Shown here in pieces: positions 40,453 through 40,552 of a stretch of 40,552 nt of DNA. Each line of letters starts with the position of its first letter. The first letter of the stretch is position 1. Position numbers and translations under genes: made by a program. The stretch comes from an uncultured Erysipelotrichaceae bacterium. GTDB taxonomy: Bacteria; Bacillota_I; Bacilli_A; RF39; UBA660. A model generated the notes under the pieces. It searched no databases. It had not been told where the DNA came from and saw only the letters and a list, made by a program, of their open reading frames with translations. The stretch spans positions 1 through 40,552 of the forward strand of contig CACZST010000031.1 of NCBI GenBank assembly GCA_902783895.1. The letters run 5' to 3'.

Positions 40453-40552
40453 TGAAATGCACCCTCTAGGGTAGACATTTAATAAAAAACTAATTTGTGT
40501 TAAGATACACTTCCGAAAGGAGGTGTTTTCTTATGGCTTCAAAAGGGCAAAA
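40453..40552 (+). mobile_element. Left end of an IS3-like insertion sequence (cut by window edge)
   Basis: A terminal-repeat-like sequence begins at 40453 (TGAAATGCACCCTCTAGGG, continuing TAGACA to 40477). It matches the general look of IS150-group IS3 ends: TG start, a CCC run, a GACA close. A reading frame starting MASKGQ with a strong GAAAGGAGGTG begins 80 nt in, as orfA does in such elements. The element starts 4 bp after the pyrophosphatase stop. The other end is outside the window. Confidence 0.6.
40533..40552 (+). CDS. Partial reading frame, probable IS3-family transposase orfA
   Basis: Only the first six codons (MASKGQ) are in the window, after GAAAGGAGGTG. This opening is seen in IS3-type helix-turn-helix orfA proteins of gut Bacillota, by memory only. 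Context supports it. Confidence 0.45.

Noticed and set aside
1-40552. CRISPR array, toxin-antitoxin pair, restriction or other defence cluster, prophage
   Set aside because: No spaced direct repeats and no nuclease, methylase, integrase or phage structural motifs were seen.

Overview
The window looks like a chromosome segment of an AT-rich, low-GC Gram-positive (Bacillota, Bacilli-like) spore former with a compact genome. It has cotJ spore-coat genes, spoIID, a spoIIQ-type gene, spoVT, soj/spo0J-type parAB, a T-box leader and strong AAGGAGG ribosome binding sites. TGA is used as a normal stop (rsmA, the PP2C gene, ppaC), so this is not a Mycoplasma code. The gene content resembles uncultured gut Bacilli, but that placement is inference.

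Layout. 1-440: a short decayed reading frame, then tRNA-His. 439-3600: a SWIM/SNF2 helicase (minus). 3717-5925 (plus): cotJA-cotJB fusion and cotJC behind a sigma-E-like promoter, then a PH-domain gene with its own consensus promoter and an orphan lipoprotein. 5934-12878 (minus): typA, tagO-like, a membrane protein, a PP2C phosphatase, an M18 aminopeptidase and mbl. 12978-17766 (minus): spoIIQ, spoIID, DUF1146 and rpiB, in an order partly shared with B. subtilis, plus a large unrecognised 821-aa protein. 17873-18876: rpsF-ssb-rpsR. 19000-20121: a beta-helix surface protein. 20188-25494: parA-parB-mscS-DUF951-abgT, with ychF beyond it. 25607-26357: two small orphan genes fired from back-to-back promoters that share a palindrome. 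26368-34065 (minus): tatD, a YabE-like G5/3D protein, an orphan, rsmA, a phosphoesterase, ung, tilS, ftsH. 34414-36355: a Met T-box and methionyl-tRNA synthetase. 36393-38712 (minus): an S41-like protein, dut behind a structured leader, and spoVT. 38823-40448: a CBS/DRTGG family II pyrophosphatase. 40453-40552: the start of an IS3-like insertion sequence.

Taken together this is mostly housekeeping (translation, envelope, chromosome partition, nucleotide hygiene) interleaved with sporulation genes. Candidate forespore promoters of one shape (GTATA, 17 nt, then a CA-rich -10) lie before spoIIQ and spoVT, and a mother-cell-type promoter lies before cotJ. Many terminator hairpins overlap stop codons, so intergenic space is very small. 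I see no defence system, CRISPR array or prophage. The least explained items are the 821-aa protein, the divergent pair of small genes sharing a palindrome, and the orphan gene with an inverted repeat around its -10 box.
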